From contig CAIJMU010000187.1 in assembly GCA_903821875.1 (NCBI GenBank), positions 1-64,000 on the forward strand: a DNA stretch of 64,000 bases, read 5' to 3'. This DNA is from an uncultured Spirochaetota bacterium. GTDB taxonomy: Bacteria > Spirochaetota > Spirochaetia > Treponematales > Rectinemataceae. This document shows, piece after piece, positions 16,655 through 24,548 of the stretch. Below the pieces are notes generated by a model, which ran no database searches, was not told where the DNA came from, and worked only from the letters and a program-made list of their open reading frames with translations. Each line of letters starts with the position of its first letter. Position 1 is the first letter of the stretch. A program made the translations under genes and the position numbers.

Positions 16655-18385
16655 CTATTGTGAGGGCAACCCAAACGCAGTGCATGCCGCGATGACTGCA
16701 GACAGGATCGGTTCTTTCAGCTCCGCGGCCGCCTGCTGGCGGATCGATTCAGCTGTGAGCTTCTCTTTCAGAACCGAGAAGGCCAGCTCCGATCCGTCCA
16801 CATCCATGACGAGGGCCTTGTCTCCACCCTCCGCAGGATCCCATGCCGGCCAGACCGGAAGCGGAGAGCCTGTGTAATTGTTGGGATCGCCTGTTCGCGC
16901 GAAGGCTGCAAGGTATCGCAGATCGGCATCGATCAGTTTGTCCCTTCCTGGCTTGTTCCGCGCCGTATAGTAGTTGCCGGTGATAAAGGCGACTGAGCTC
17001 GTGTCGGTGCCCAGGAAAAACGGCACTTCGATGGAATGAAAGGCGCCGAGCCGCTGCCCCATGTCGAGGGGGAGGGGGCTTAGGCCCTGGGCGTTTGGAC
17101 TGCCCCAGTCGAAGCGATACGCGTACACAGCGGGAGGGGATGGCATGGTCGACATGGCTGTCGCCACCGAGTCCACGCCTCGATAGCGCCAGGTCATGGT
17201 GACGAATTTCGACAGGGCCTGATAGAGCGCCGCATCCGTACGGAAGCTGTTGTCCGCTCGGGCGTTGAGAAAGAGCTTCCACTCGTCCTTGTTGCTCCCA
17301 ATGATAACTGGAACCTTGTTGGGGTAGCTTCCGTCGAAGAGGCTCGCGAATCCGTCCCTGGGCAGGACATAGCCGTCGGCATAGATCGCGGGGTGGTTCG
17401 ACATTCCCAAACCCGCCGGACTCTTGCCCTGGACAGCGAGGAACTCGCGCGGCGGAAGGGCCATGAGAAAAGACCGGAGGTCGGCGGAACTCATGCCATC
17501 CAACAGGGCGTCGGCTGCCTCTGCGTCCTTGGCCCTTCCCTTGCGGAGGAGGAGCCTGCGTTCAATGTCGCGGCTGGCGGCATCGGCGACATCGAGGCTC
17601 TGGATCACGGTCATGCCGCTTTCGATGACAGCCCGCTGGAAGAGGCCTTCGGCCAGGGGCGAAATAAGGAGCGAGAGGATGTTGAAGGCGCCGGCGGACT
17701 CTCCGGCCAGGGTGACCCTTTCCGGGTCCCCCCCGACTGCGGCGATGTTCTGTCGAACCCATTTCAGGGCCTCTATAATGTCCAGCGTCCCGTAGTTACC
17801 GGAAGCATCCTCCCCTGATTCGCCTTCGGCCAACTGGGGAGAATGGAACCAGCCGAAGACGCCAAGCCGGTAGTTGATCGACACGTACACCATGTTTCCG
17901 GCCGAAGCGACGACCTGGCCGTGATAATCGGCCAAGGAGGAGGTTCCGATGGAGTTCCCGCCGCCATGGACGTACACGTACACCGGCAATTTTACTTCGG
18001 CGCTGTGGGGGCGCCACATATTAAGATAGAGGCAGTCTTCGGATCCCATGCCGCCGATTATGGGAAGCGTCTGGAGGGCCTGGTTGCCGAAGCTGTCGGC
18101 GAGGCGGACCCCATCCCAGGGAAGGGGTGGCCGGGGCGCCTTCCATCGCAGATCGCCCACTGGCGGCCGTGCGTAGGGTACGCCTCTCCAGACCCAGGTG
18201 TTTCGGCTGTCCTCCACGCCCCTGATGGCGCCGTATTCGGACTGGATAAGCGGCGAACCCGTCCACGCGCCGACTTCAAAGGCGGAGGAAGCCAGCCGGG
18301 GTTGGGAGGCGCAGCCTGTGAGGGCAAGGAGAACCGACACGGCAGTGCAAGGGAAGAAAGCACGATTTCTGCTGGGCATAGGCAA
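16655..18385 (-). CDS. Type-B carboxylesterase lipoprotein
   Basis: A 576-residue esterase of the cholinesterase-like family. A signal sequence ends in the lipobox ALTGC (about residue 25), so the enzyme is probably a lipoprotein outside the inner membrane. Catalytic features are the oxyanion loop YVHGGGNSIG, the nucleophile GESAGA, the acidic region GSNKDEWK, and a histidine in GAFHSIEVPFFLG. A start at 18379 (third residue) is equally possible. It is convergent with the HAD gene and divergent from the FliG-C-like ORF, with only 6 bases between the two starts. The natural substrate is unknown. Confidence 0.88.
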   Translation of the reverse strand: MPMPSRNRAFFPCTAVSVLLALTGCASQPRLASSAFEVGAWTGSPLIQSEYGAIRGVEDSRNTWVWRGVPYARPPVGDLRWKAPRPPLPWDGVRLADSFGNQALQTLPIIGGMGSEDCLYLNMWRPHSAEVKLPVYVYVHGGGNSIGTSSLADYHGQVVASAGNMVYVSINYRLGVFGWFHSPQLAEGESGEDASGNYGTLDIIEALKWVRQNIAAVGGDPERVTLAGESAGAFNILSLLISPLAEGLFQRAVIESGMTVIQSLDVADAASRDIERRLLLRKGRAKDAEAADALLDGMSSADLRSFLMALPPREFLAVQGKSPAGLGMSNHPAIYADGYVLPRDGFASLFDGSYPNKVPVIIGSNKDEWKLFLNARADNSFRTDAALYQALSKFVTMTWRYRGVDSVATAMSTMPSPPAVYAYRFDWGSPNAQGLSPLPLDMGQRLGAFHSIEVPFFLGTDTSSVAFITGNYYTARNKPGRDKLIDADLRYLAAFARTGDPNNYTGSPLPVWPAWDPAEGGDKALVMDVDGSELAFSVLKEKLTAESIRQQAAAELKEPILSAVIAACTAFGLPSQ

Positions 18386-18391
18386 CAGTAG

Positions 18392-18655
18392 GTGTCAGGG
18401 GACGCCCTGTCAATTGAAGGCGCCGTCCTTGAGGGCGGGTTCTCGGACTTCGTGATTCAATTGGCGCTGCGGGACATCGACGCGGAAGCCCTGGCGCGGG
18501 CCCTCGTCGACCAGGAGGACGAGGTACGGGACATCATCTTCCGCAACATGACAAAGCGAGCCTGCCTCCTCATTGCGGGGATCGAGTCCCTCGCGGCCAA
18601 AGACAACCCGGTCGTGATGGAAGAGAAGCTCCGTTCCCTTGTGGCGGGCCTGTGA
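18392..18655 (+). CDS. Stand-alone FliG C-terminal-like mini-protein
   Basis: An 87-residue ORF starting at GTG directly after an in-frame TAG. From about residue 18 it matches the FliG C-terminal domain pattern: FSDFV, RDIDAEALARAL, then IIFRNMTKRACLLIAGIESL, comparable to the NMSxRAAEML helix of FliG. In full FliG this domain carries the torque helix that meets the MotA stator. FliG N and middle domains are absent and no flagellar genes are nearby. It may be a modulator of the motor, a diverged adaptor, or a gene remnant. No strong ribosome site is present. Confidence 0.55.
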   Translation: MSGDALSIEGAVLEGGFSDFVIQLALRDIDAEALARALVDQEDEVRDIIFRNMTKRACLLIAGIESLAAKDNPVVMEEKLRSLVAGL

Positions 18656-18774
18656 GGAAAAGATGAGGAGGGACGCGACCCTCCTGGGCCGACCCGAGGG
18701 GACAGTAAAGTACTAATGCATTTATTACGGGAACGCTCAAGGAGGGTCTTTTCAAACTCGCTTCGGCGTCGTGC

Positions 18775-20244
18775 TCATTTTCCCGACCTCCCCTTGACTG
18801 TGCCGTGGCCTCCCAAATCGCCAGGCGCCTCGAGGCGGCTCCCACCCATGAACAAGGCTGCGACCAGGGCGGCCGCCGCGAAACCGGAGGCGACGAGGAA
18901 CACCGTCGAGAGCGAGGCACTGAAGGCCATCGGCCCTTCTCCACGGGCTCGGAGGCCTGCGTTGAGCAGCACACCGAGGAGGCTGACCCCGAAGGTGCTC
19001 CCCACCGAGCGGAAGAAGGCATTGGTCGAGGTTGCCAGGCCGCGGTGGCCAGGCTCGCTGAACTCCTGGGCGGCCGTCGTCAGGGTCGGTCCGAGGATGC
19101 CCTGGCCCAGGCCAGAGATGGCCAAGCCCATCGCCAGAAGCGGGATACCCGTTCCACTTCCCATCGTAGAAAAGAAGAGGAATGAGCCGACCATGAGGCC
19201 CAGACCGGTGATCGTGAGAACCCTGAAGCTGAGCCTGGTCATGAGAAGCCCCGCGGCCATGCTCCCGAGGCCCATGCCCACCATCATGGGAATCAGGAGG
19301 GCCCCGGAGACCGAGGGACTCGCTCCGAGGACTGTCTGGGCGAAGAGGGGCAGGTAGCTGATGCTACCGAACATGCCGAGGCCGAAGAGGAGGGCGACCA
19401 TGCTGACGAGGACGAAGGAAGCATTGCCGAAGAGTCCCAGGGGCAGCATCGGCTCGGTCGAACGCCTCTCGATGCGGACAAAGAGACCGAGGAGTATGCA
19501 TCCAACTACTACGAGAGCCAGGACAAGGAAAAGATCCGGGGCCAGGGTCTTCCCGCCTGCGACCGTCGACAGGAGGAAGGCTATCATCGCGCTCATGAAG
19601 ACCAGGGCTCCCGCGACATCGACCTGCGGCCTCCGCTCCGAACGCTTTTCCGCAAGCCCGCTCCAGATCAGGATGACAGCGGCGACGCCGAGGGGCAGGT
19701 TCATGAAGAAGGCCCAATGCCAGCCCAGCATTTCGGTCACAAGGCCGCCGAGGGGCGGTCCAGCCAGACTTGCCAGGGTGAGGACCGCGGCGAAGAGCCC
19801 CTGCATTTTGCCCCTCCGCTCCGGAGGGAAGATATCGGCGATGATGGTGAAGGCCAGCGGCATGAGCGCGCCTGCGCCGAGGCCCTGAAGGGCCCTGGAG
19901 AGGATGAGCCCGACCATCGAAGATGAGAGTCCCGCGGCCACCGAGCCTCCGAGGAAGAGGGCCATGCCGATGAGGTAGACGCGCCTGCGCCCGAAGATAT
20001 CGGCAAGGCTCCCGAACACCGGAGTCGAGGCGGTCTCCAGGAGCATGTAGGCTGCAAAGACCCAACTATAAAGATCGAGGCCGCCGAGGCTCCGGGCGAT
20101 GGTGGGCATGGCCGTGGTGACGATGGTCTGGTCGAGGGCGGCCAGGAGGAGTCCGAGGAGGAGTCCGGCGCTGACGAGAGCCGGCCTGGTTTTTCCGGCA
20201 TCGCGCTCCGGCGTGGCATTTGTGGAGGCAATTAGTACATCCAT
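18775..20244 (-). CDS. MFS multidrug exporter, DHA2 (14-helix) family
   Basis: A 489-residue drug:H+ antiporter-type carrier. It shows the DHA2 marks LDQTIVTTAMPTIA in helix 1, GSLADIFGRRRVYLIG in loop 2-3 and GPPLGGLVTEMLGWHWAF in helix 5, with about 14 hydrophobic segments. The ATG at 20244 begins 5 bases after the UGT stop and has GGAGG about 10 bases upstream; the long upstream frame is a shadow of the UGT gene. It is the second gene of a TetR-controlled operon, so it may export a glycosylated compound or toxic substrate. Confidence 0.9.
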   Translation of the reverse strand: MDVLIASTNATPERDAGKTRPALVSAGLLLGLLLAALDQTIVTTAMPTIARSLGGLDLYSWVFAAYMLLETASTPVFGSLADIFGRRRVYLIGMALFLGGSVAAGLSSSMVGLILSRALQGLGAGALMPLAFTIIADIFPPERRGKMQGLFAAVLTLASLAGPPLGGLVTEMLGWHWAFFMNLPLGVAAVILIWSGLAEKRSERRPQVDVAGALVFMSAMIAFLLSTVAGGKTLAPDLFLVLALVVVGCILLGLFVRIERRSTEPMLPLGLFGNASFVLVSMVALLFGLGMFGSISYLPLFAQTVLGASPSVSGALLIPMMVGMGLGSMAAGLLMTRLSFRVLTITGLGLMVGSFLFFSTMGSGTGIPLLAMGLAISGLGQGILGPTLTTAAQEFSEPGHRGLATSTNAFFRSVGSTFGVSLLGVLLNAGLRARGEGPMAFSASLSTVFLVASGFAAAALVAALFMGGSRLEAPGDLGGHGTVKGRSGK

Positions 20245-20249
20245 CGTGC

Positions 20250-21512
20250 CTAGCGCCTCCAGTTCCCGCTGATGGTTTCGATGGCCTCTACGGCACGAGC
20301 GACGCCGTCCTCGGAGCGGATGCGCTGGCCAAAGGCAGCCGCGCGGCTCTTTATGCCAGCATCCGTGATGGCCGTGGTGAGCGAAGAGGCAAGGGACTCC
20401 GCCGTGAGGCGCTTGCGCGGGAGGGGCTTCGGACCGACGCCATGACGCGCTGTAAGCAGGCCCCAGAAGGCCTGGTCGCCGTGGAAGGGCACAATGAGGG
20501 ATGGAACTCCCGCACGGTAGCCCGCCGCCGTCGTACCGCCTCCACCGTGGTGGACTACGGCCGCCATGCGTGGGAAGAGCCAGGAGTGGGGCGTCGACTC
20601 GATCATGTGGACGTTCGCCGGTAGGTCCTTCGCTGCCAGGCCTCCCCAACCCGAGAAGACGACCCCACGCTGCCCAGTAAGCTCCAGCGCTTCGAGCACG
20701 AGCTTCGCGGTTTCCTCGGGACTTTCGTTGCTCATGCTTCCAAAGCCGATGTAGACCGGCGCAGCTCCGCTGGCGAGAAAGCGCTCAATGGATTCTGGTG
20801 CCTTCCACTCCGCCGGCTCGTCGAGGAACCAATATCCGGTCAGGAAAATGGAATTCGCGCTCCACTTCCCAGGTCGCGGGATCACCGTGGGACTGATGCC
20901 ATAGAGGATCGGTTCGTCCCGGAGCCGCTTCCATGGACCACCGCCAGGGAAGGGCTTAAGGCCGAGGGTCTCGGCACGGACAATCTTGTCCGCCGGGGCG
21001 TAGGCCATCCAGATCGCCTGGCGCGTGATGAAGTGGGACAGACTGCGAAGCGGGCCGGCTGGCAGTCGCGGAACGAGGGCTCCCGAGAAGTCCCCCGTCG
21101 ATGTGAGCGGCACGTTATAAGCCTGGAGGAACTGGATCCCGAGCTTTTCGGCCACCGACATCGCGATGAAAATTCCCGAAAAGCCTGCGATGATCAGCTC
21201 GCTGCCCCGCGAAGCCGCGAGGGCGTGCTCGGCCATTATTTTCGAGGCAGCCTTAAACTGCTTGGCAAAGTACACCATGGTAGTGATGGCGTTCCCCCGC
21301 TCGAGCAGCTTCCGCATCGCGCCATCCTCGATCGTAGCCTGCATGTCCAGGGGAAGGGAGTGGAACTCAAGGCCGTAGGGCGCGACAAGGCTGGCATAGG
21401 TCTGGTTTGAGATAAGCTTGATCTCGTGGCCCGCCCTCATGAGGCCTTGGCCGAGGGCGAGGTAGGGCTGGATGTCCCCCCTGCTCCCGGGGGCGAAAAT
21501 GGCGATGCGCAT
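20250..21512 (-). CDS. UGT-type glycosyltransferase (GT1)
   Basis: A 420-residue GT-B enzyme of the UDP-glycosyltransferase family. The N-terminal acceptor half opens with IFAPGSRGDIQPYLALG. The C-terminal donor half has the signature region PHSWLFPRMAAVVHHGGGGTT and FHGDQAFWG, as in macrolide- and sterol-glucosyltransferases. It should add a sugar to a hydrophobic small molecule. It is first in an operon with a DHA2 exporter and divergent from a TetR gene across three matching operators, suggesting a glycosylate-and-export resistance unit. Confidence 0.9.
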   Translation of the reverse strand: MRIAIFAPGSRGDIQPYLALGQGLMRAGHEIKLISNQTYASLVAPYGLEFHSLPLDMQATIEDGAMRKLLERGNAITTMVYFAKQFKAASKIMAEHALAASRGSELIIAGFSGIFIAMSVAEKLGIQFLQAYNVPLTSTGDFSGALVPRLPAGPLRSLSHFITRQAIWMAYAPADKIVRAETLGLKPFPGGGPWKRLRDEPILYGISPTVIPRPGKWSANSIFLTGYWFLDEPAEWKAPESIERFLASGAAPVYIGFGSMSNESPEETAKLVLEALELTGQRGVVFSGWGGLAAKDLPANVHMIESTPHSWLFPRMAAVVHHGGGGTTAAGYRAGVPSLIVPFHGDQAFWGLLTARHGVGPKPLPRKRLTAESLASSLTTAITDAGIKSRAAAFGQRIRSEDGVARAVEAIETISGNWRR

Positions 21513-21524
21513 TGCTTCTCCAGT

Positions 21525-21540
21525 ATGACCATCCGGTCAT
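21525..21540. promoter_or_regulatory. TetR operator 1 (UGT-MFS / tetR divergent promoter)
   Basis: ATGACC-ATCC-GGTCAT is a perfect 6-base inverted repeat. It lies just upstream of the UGT start, over or just past the predicted -10 (CATATG at 21538-21543, with TTGCTA at 21561-21566 as -35, spacing 17, minus strand). Confidence 0.75.
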
Positions 21541-21556
21541 ATGACTTGTCGGTCAC
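21541..21556. promoter_or_regulatory. TetR operator 2
   Basis: ATGACT-TGTC-GGTCAC has the same layout as operator 1 with imperfect ends, directly adjoining it (centres 16 bases apart). It falls in the spacer of the predicted UGT promoter. Confidence 0.7.
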
Positions 21557-21592
21557 AATTTAGCAAGAAAACATGGTACCGTCAAGAGTAAA

Positions 21593-21608
21593 GTGACCAA
21601 GCGGTCAC
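21593..21608. promoter_or_regulatory. TetR operator 3
   Basis: GTGACC-AAGC-GGTCAC is a perfect 6-base inverted repeat of the same consensus, 52 bases (centre to centre) from operator 2 and 49 bases before the tetR start. It is placed to repress tetR itself. Confidence 0.75.
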
Positions 21609-21657
21609 TGCCTTGACAGGCTGCGCAGGCACAACCAAGATCGTACAGGGGAAAGAA

Positions 21658-22329
21658 ATGCCGAAAGAAACCTTCCTGAACCTGGCAGAGGCCAAGAGAG
21701 AGTCGTTCCTCGAGGCGGCCTTCCATGAGTTCGCCAGGAACGAGTACCGGGCAGCATCGGTATCCCGGATAGTCGCCAAGCTGGGCATAGCCAAGGGCAG
21801 CGTCTATCAGTATTTCGCTGACAAGAAAGACCTCTACGCCTACCTGCTCGAACTCGCAGCTACCAGAAAACAGGCGTGGATGGTCAAGAAACAGGGCGCC
21901 TCGAGCGCAACACCCTCGTTTTTCGCCAGGCACAGGAACCTCATCCTGGCCAGCGTCGATTTCGACCTCAGAAACCCAAACTACAGCCTCCTTATGGTCA
22001 ACGCGATGAAGGAGAGTCCCGGTACGGAGGCTGGCCTGGTCGTCTCGAGTATCGGGCACCTGACTCTCGATTTTCTCAGGGCCTTGGTCCAGGAGGGGCG
22101 GTCCACAGGCGAATTGCGAGACGACATCGACGAGCTCCTCGTCGCGCAGCTGGTCAATGCCGCCAGCCTTTCAGTCGGCAGCTACATGGAAGCGAAGTAT
22201 GGATTCTCCATCGTCGAGCGCCTGGGCAAGGCGGAGGCCTCCCTGCCCTTCGGCGACAAGGACCTCGAGAAGGCGGTCGATGAGCTCGTTGAACTTCTCC
22301 AGCATGGCATCCGGAAGCCGGGGCGATAG
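21658..22329 (+). CDS. TetR-family regulator of the UGT-MFS operon
   Basis: A 223-residue regulator with a TetR HTH (FLEAAFHEFARNEY, VSRIVAKLGIAKGSVYQYFADKKDLY) and a helical C-terminal ligand domain. AGGGGAAAGAA precedes the ATG at 21658; a longer in-frame start at 21613 would lie close to operator 3 and lacks conservation. It is divergent from the UGT and MFS genes, and three TGACC-N4-GGTCA-type sites fill the gap, so it very probably represses both units and is released by the toxic substrate. Confidence 0.88.
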   Translation: MPKETFLNLAEAKRESFLEAAFHEFARNEYRAASVSRIVAKLGIAKGSVYQYFADKKDLYAYLLELAATRKQAWMVKKQGASSATPSFFARHRNLILASVDFDLRNPNYSLLMVNAMKESPGTEAGLVVSSIGHLTLDFLRALVQEGRSTGELRDDIDELLVAQLVNAASLSVGSYMEAKYGFSIVERLGKAEASLPFGDKDLEKAVDELVELLQHGIRKPGR

Positions 22330-22465
22330 CATTATCGGCTTCCGGACGGTTGGCCGGCTTCTCAGGAAGTGATGGACCCATCGCCTTATTCAATGGTCTT
22401 GAACCACATGCGGGTTTCGCCTTCCGACAACCCATCAAGCAGGGCTCCCTGGCTTGTCCGCCGCA

Positions 22466-22873
22466 CTACACCTCGATGATCCTGACCCGCGGGAAGTGGG
22501 TGCGGACGCGTTCCGGGTCGCGGGTAAGCAGGGGCAGTCCGGAAACTGCCGAATGGGCGCCGATGAAAAAGTCAGGTAGCGGAGATGCTTTGGTGCCGCC
22601 GGCACGACGATAGGAAAGAAAGGCCTTTCCTGCAAGGAAGAGGGCTTCACGAGGAATTGGGAGGAGTTGGAATCCGGCATCCATGATCGCATCCTCGAGG
22701 TCCTCTATCCGGGAAAAGCGGATGGAAATTTCGGCATAGATGATGGGATTGATGGCAATCATCCCCTTTTCGGCGGCAGAGGCGATCGCCATGAGGGATC
22801 GTGAACCCCAGACCGGATCGTCGCTGAAGACGTCGAGGATCACGCTCGAGTCGATCAGGCACCCAGGCATCAA
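22466..22873 (-). CDS. vapC: VapC-type PIN-domain toxin
   Basis: A 135-residue PIN ribonuclease. Acidic residues are seen in CLIDSSVILDVF, in IIYAEISIRF, and in PLPDFFIGAHS followed by LLTRDP, giving the full set. The ATG overlaps the antitoxin stop (ATGA at 22870-22873). It is probably a tRNA- or mRNA-cleaving toxin neutralised by the upstream AbrB-type antitoxin. Confidence 0.9.
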   Translation of the reverse strand: MMPGCLIDSSVILDVFSDDPVWGSRSLMAIASAAEKGMIAINPIIYAEISIRFSRIEDLEDAIMDAGFQLLPIPREALFLAGKAFLSYRRAGGTKASPLPDFFIGAHSAVSGLPLLTRDPERVRTHFPRVRIIEV

Positions 22874-23085
22874 TCACCCCGCGTGAGGGCAAGGATCTCT
22901 TCGGTGCCCATCGCGATGTCTCCCCTACCACGGAGCGCTTCGAGGCGAGCCTCGGAGCGCCGGCAAATTCTGAGAACAATACGATCGTCGTCCTCGACAA
23001 ACTCCACTTCGGAGTTTGCATCAAGGCCGTACTTCATTCGGAGTTCTTGGGGAATTGTCACCTGTCCCTTCGTCGTCACTTTCAT
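22870..23085 (-). CDS. vapB: AbrB/MazE-type antitoxin (VapB)
   Basis: A 71-residue antitoxin with a swapped-hairpin AbrB DNA-binding domain (VTTKGQVTIPQELRMKYGL) and a C-terminal tail for toxin binding. GTAGGAG precedes the ATG. A tandem 14-base repeat and a good promoter lie immediately upstream, indicating autoregulated transcription of the vapBC pair. Confidence 0.9.
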   Translation of the reverse strand: MKVTTKGQVTIPQELRMKYGLDANSEVEFVEDDDRIVLRICRRSEARLEALRGRGDIAMGTEEILALTRGD

Positions 23086-23113
23086 GGTAATACTCCTACG
23101 GTAATACTCTTAC
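23086..23113. repeat. Tandem 14-bp direct repeat at the vapB leader
   Basis: Two adjoining copies of GTARGAGTATTACC (minus strand), differing at one base, cover the predicted transcription start and the vapB ribosome site. Direct repeats in this position are a likely VapBC binding site that could block both transcription and translation. Confidence 0.6.
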
Positions 23114-23356
23114 TTGAATGATAGTAGGCTCGTAAGGCAGGGTCAAGTACGCGCGGTTCAATCTCCGCGTCCGAGCGCTCAGCCGGGCCAGAAGTTCAAC
23201 CAATTGGCCCTTTCCCACGGCCAGCAGGAACTCGGTGTAGCCGAGGGGATGGAGGTCGGCGAGACGGCGACTACACTCGAGGATGCTTTGGGGTGACATT
23301 CCTTCATGTTGCCCGTTGGCGACGAGGAGAACATTGGTGTCGACGACCGCAATCAT
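23096..23356 (-). pseudogene. Remnant of PIN-like nuclease partner of the AAA ATPase
   Basis: The first 30 residues (MIAVVDTNVLLVANGQ, then SPQSILECSRRLADL) match the start of the PIN-like proteins that usually follow DUF3696-type ATPases. After that the reading departs from the family pattern and ends at 86 residues, roughly half the normal length, so the gene looks deleted and fused to unrelated sequence. It overlaps the ATPase fragment's stop by 4 bases, preserving the original coupling. Confidence 0.6.
23118..23146 (-). promoter_or_regulatory. vapBC promoter
   Basis: TTGACC (23146-23141) and TATCAT (23123-23118) are spaced exactly 17 bases on the minus strand. Transcription would start near 23111, inside the direct repeats. 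The promoter lies within the degraded PIN remnant, so vapBC is likely a separate unit from the decayed genes upstream. Confidence 0.65.
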
Positions 23357-24508
23357 TGCGCGCTTATCCTGGCTTTCATCGCGGCTTCTGTGCGAGCCAG
23401 GACATCCTCCATCGCATCACCAAAGAAGTTTTCTGGCCAATTCACGATATTCCCTTCACTGTTCAGTTCGAGAGCTTCCAGCTCTGGGCCAGACCTTCCT
23501 GACTTACAAAAGTAAATGGCCACCTCGCTCAGTCCTAAGCTGCCCTCGGCGATCCGCCTTTGAAGGCGATTGAGCAGGTGTTCGGAATGGCTTTCGATGA
23601 CCAACTGAACGTTTCGAGGACCGTCCTTGTCGTTGGACTGAACCGCAGAAATCAAGGCATCCGCCAGTCGAGACCGGACTTGAGGATGCAAGTGGATTTC
23701 CGGCTGTTCCATCCATACTGTTGAACCAGGTGGCGCGTAGAAGGCCTCTACCAAAGCAGGGAGAACCTGAGACACACCGACTCCCACATCAGTCAGTTTG
23801 ACCTCTGCCATATTGGCCGAGGTCCTTACAAGGACTTCATATTCTCGTCTGCCTTCCGTGATTGCCTGTAGACTGAAACTGTGAATGATGCCAGAGAGCT
23901 AAATCCAGAACGAAACCTGCATTGTCAAACCGGGCCAATGTTCGATCGGAAGCCCGGTAGAACTTCTCGGGGCTTTCAAGGGGCCACTTTCTGCCCACCG
24001 TCTTCACTAATTGGTACGAATCGGATTTCATTTCAAACGTCCCATCTTCACCGACGAAGAAATCCAAATCCATCACTTCCGCGGCATCGTGAAAGAGACG
24101 GAACTCCAAGCGGACCACCTCAGGCTGGTCATTTTTCCCATTGCGGAGAACGGTGCTGAGCGAGATCTCATCGGCCCGGATTGTGAGTGGTTTGGGGCTC
24201 CGTGAATTGACGACTTCCAGCTTTTCGATCAGCTTCCAGCGAAACGCGAAAGAAATTTCTTTCGAAACATCGTGGCCGTTGAGGCAATCCCTGAAGGTTC
24301 ACAAATCGATTAAAGTACCTTGATCACCAAGAAGTATGGCCGATTTGCGGTCGGCCGACATGACGGTTTGTTTCAGAGCGAGCATCAGATGCCCCATGCT
24401 GCTCTTTCCAGCGCTGTTAGCGCCAAAGATGACAGTCAGCGGCGCCATTCGGATCTTGCCGGTATCTCTCCAGGCCTTGAAGTTCTGGATTTGCAACTCT
24501 GTAATCAT
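23353..24508 (-). pseudogene. Broken AAA ATPase (DUF3696-type, OLD/RecF-like)
   Basis: The N-terminus (MITELQIQNFKAWRDTG, Walker A FGANSAGKSS) is intact. At 24299-24301 an in-frame TGA replaces a glycine codon of an L(G)TFRD motif, yet the same frame then continues with family-like sequence to about 23880. There a deletion removes roughly 100 residues and changes the frame. The last part (LTDVGVGVSQVLPALVEAF, EQPEIHLHP, VIESHSEHLLNRLQ) is the usual C-terminal ATPase half with Walker B and switch histidine. Such ATPases pair with nucleases in defence islands. Two independent lesions make it a pseudogene. Confidence 0.75.
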
Positions 24509-24548
24509 GCCTTGCCTCCGGCAGTGTATTCTATACCCACTTCTCTAC

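Noticed and set aside
18665-18684. Hairpin AGGAGGG-ACGCGA-CCCTCCT after the FliG-C-like ORF
   Set aside because: Perfect 7-base stem but followed by GGGCC rather than a T-run, so not supported as a terminator.
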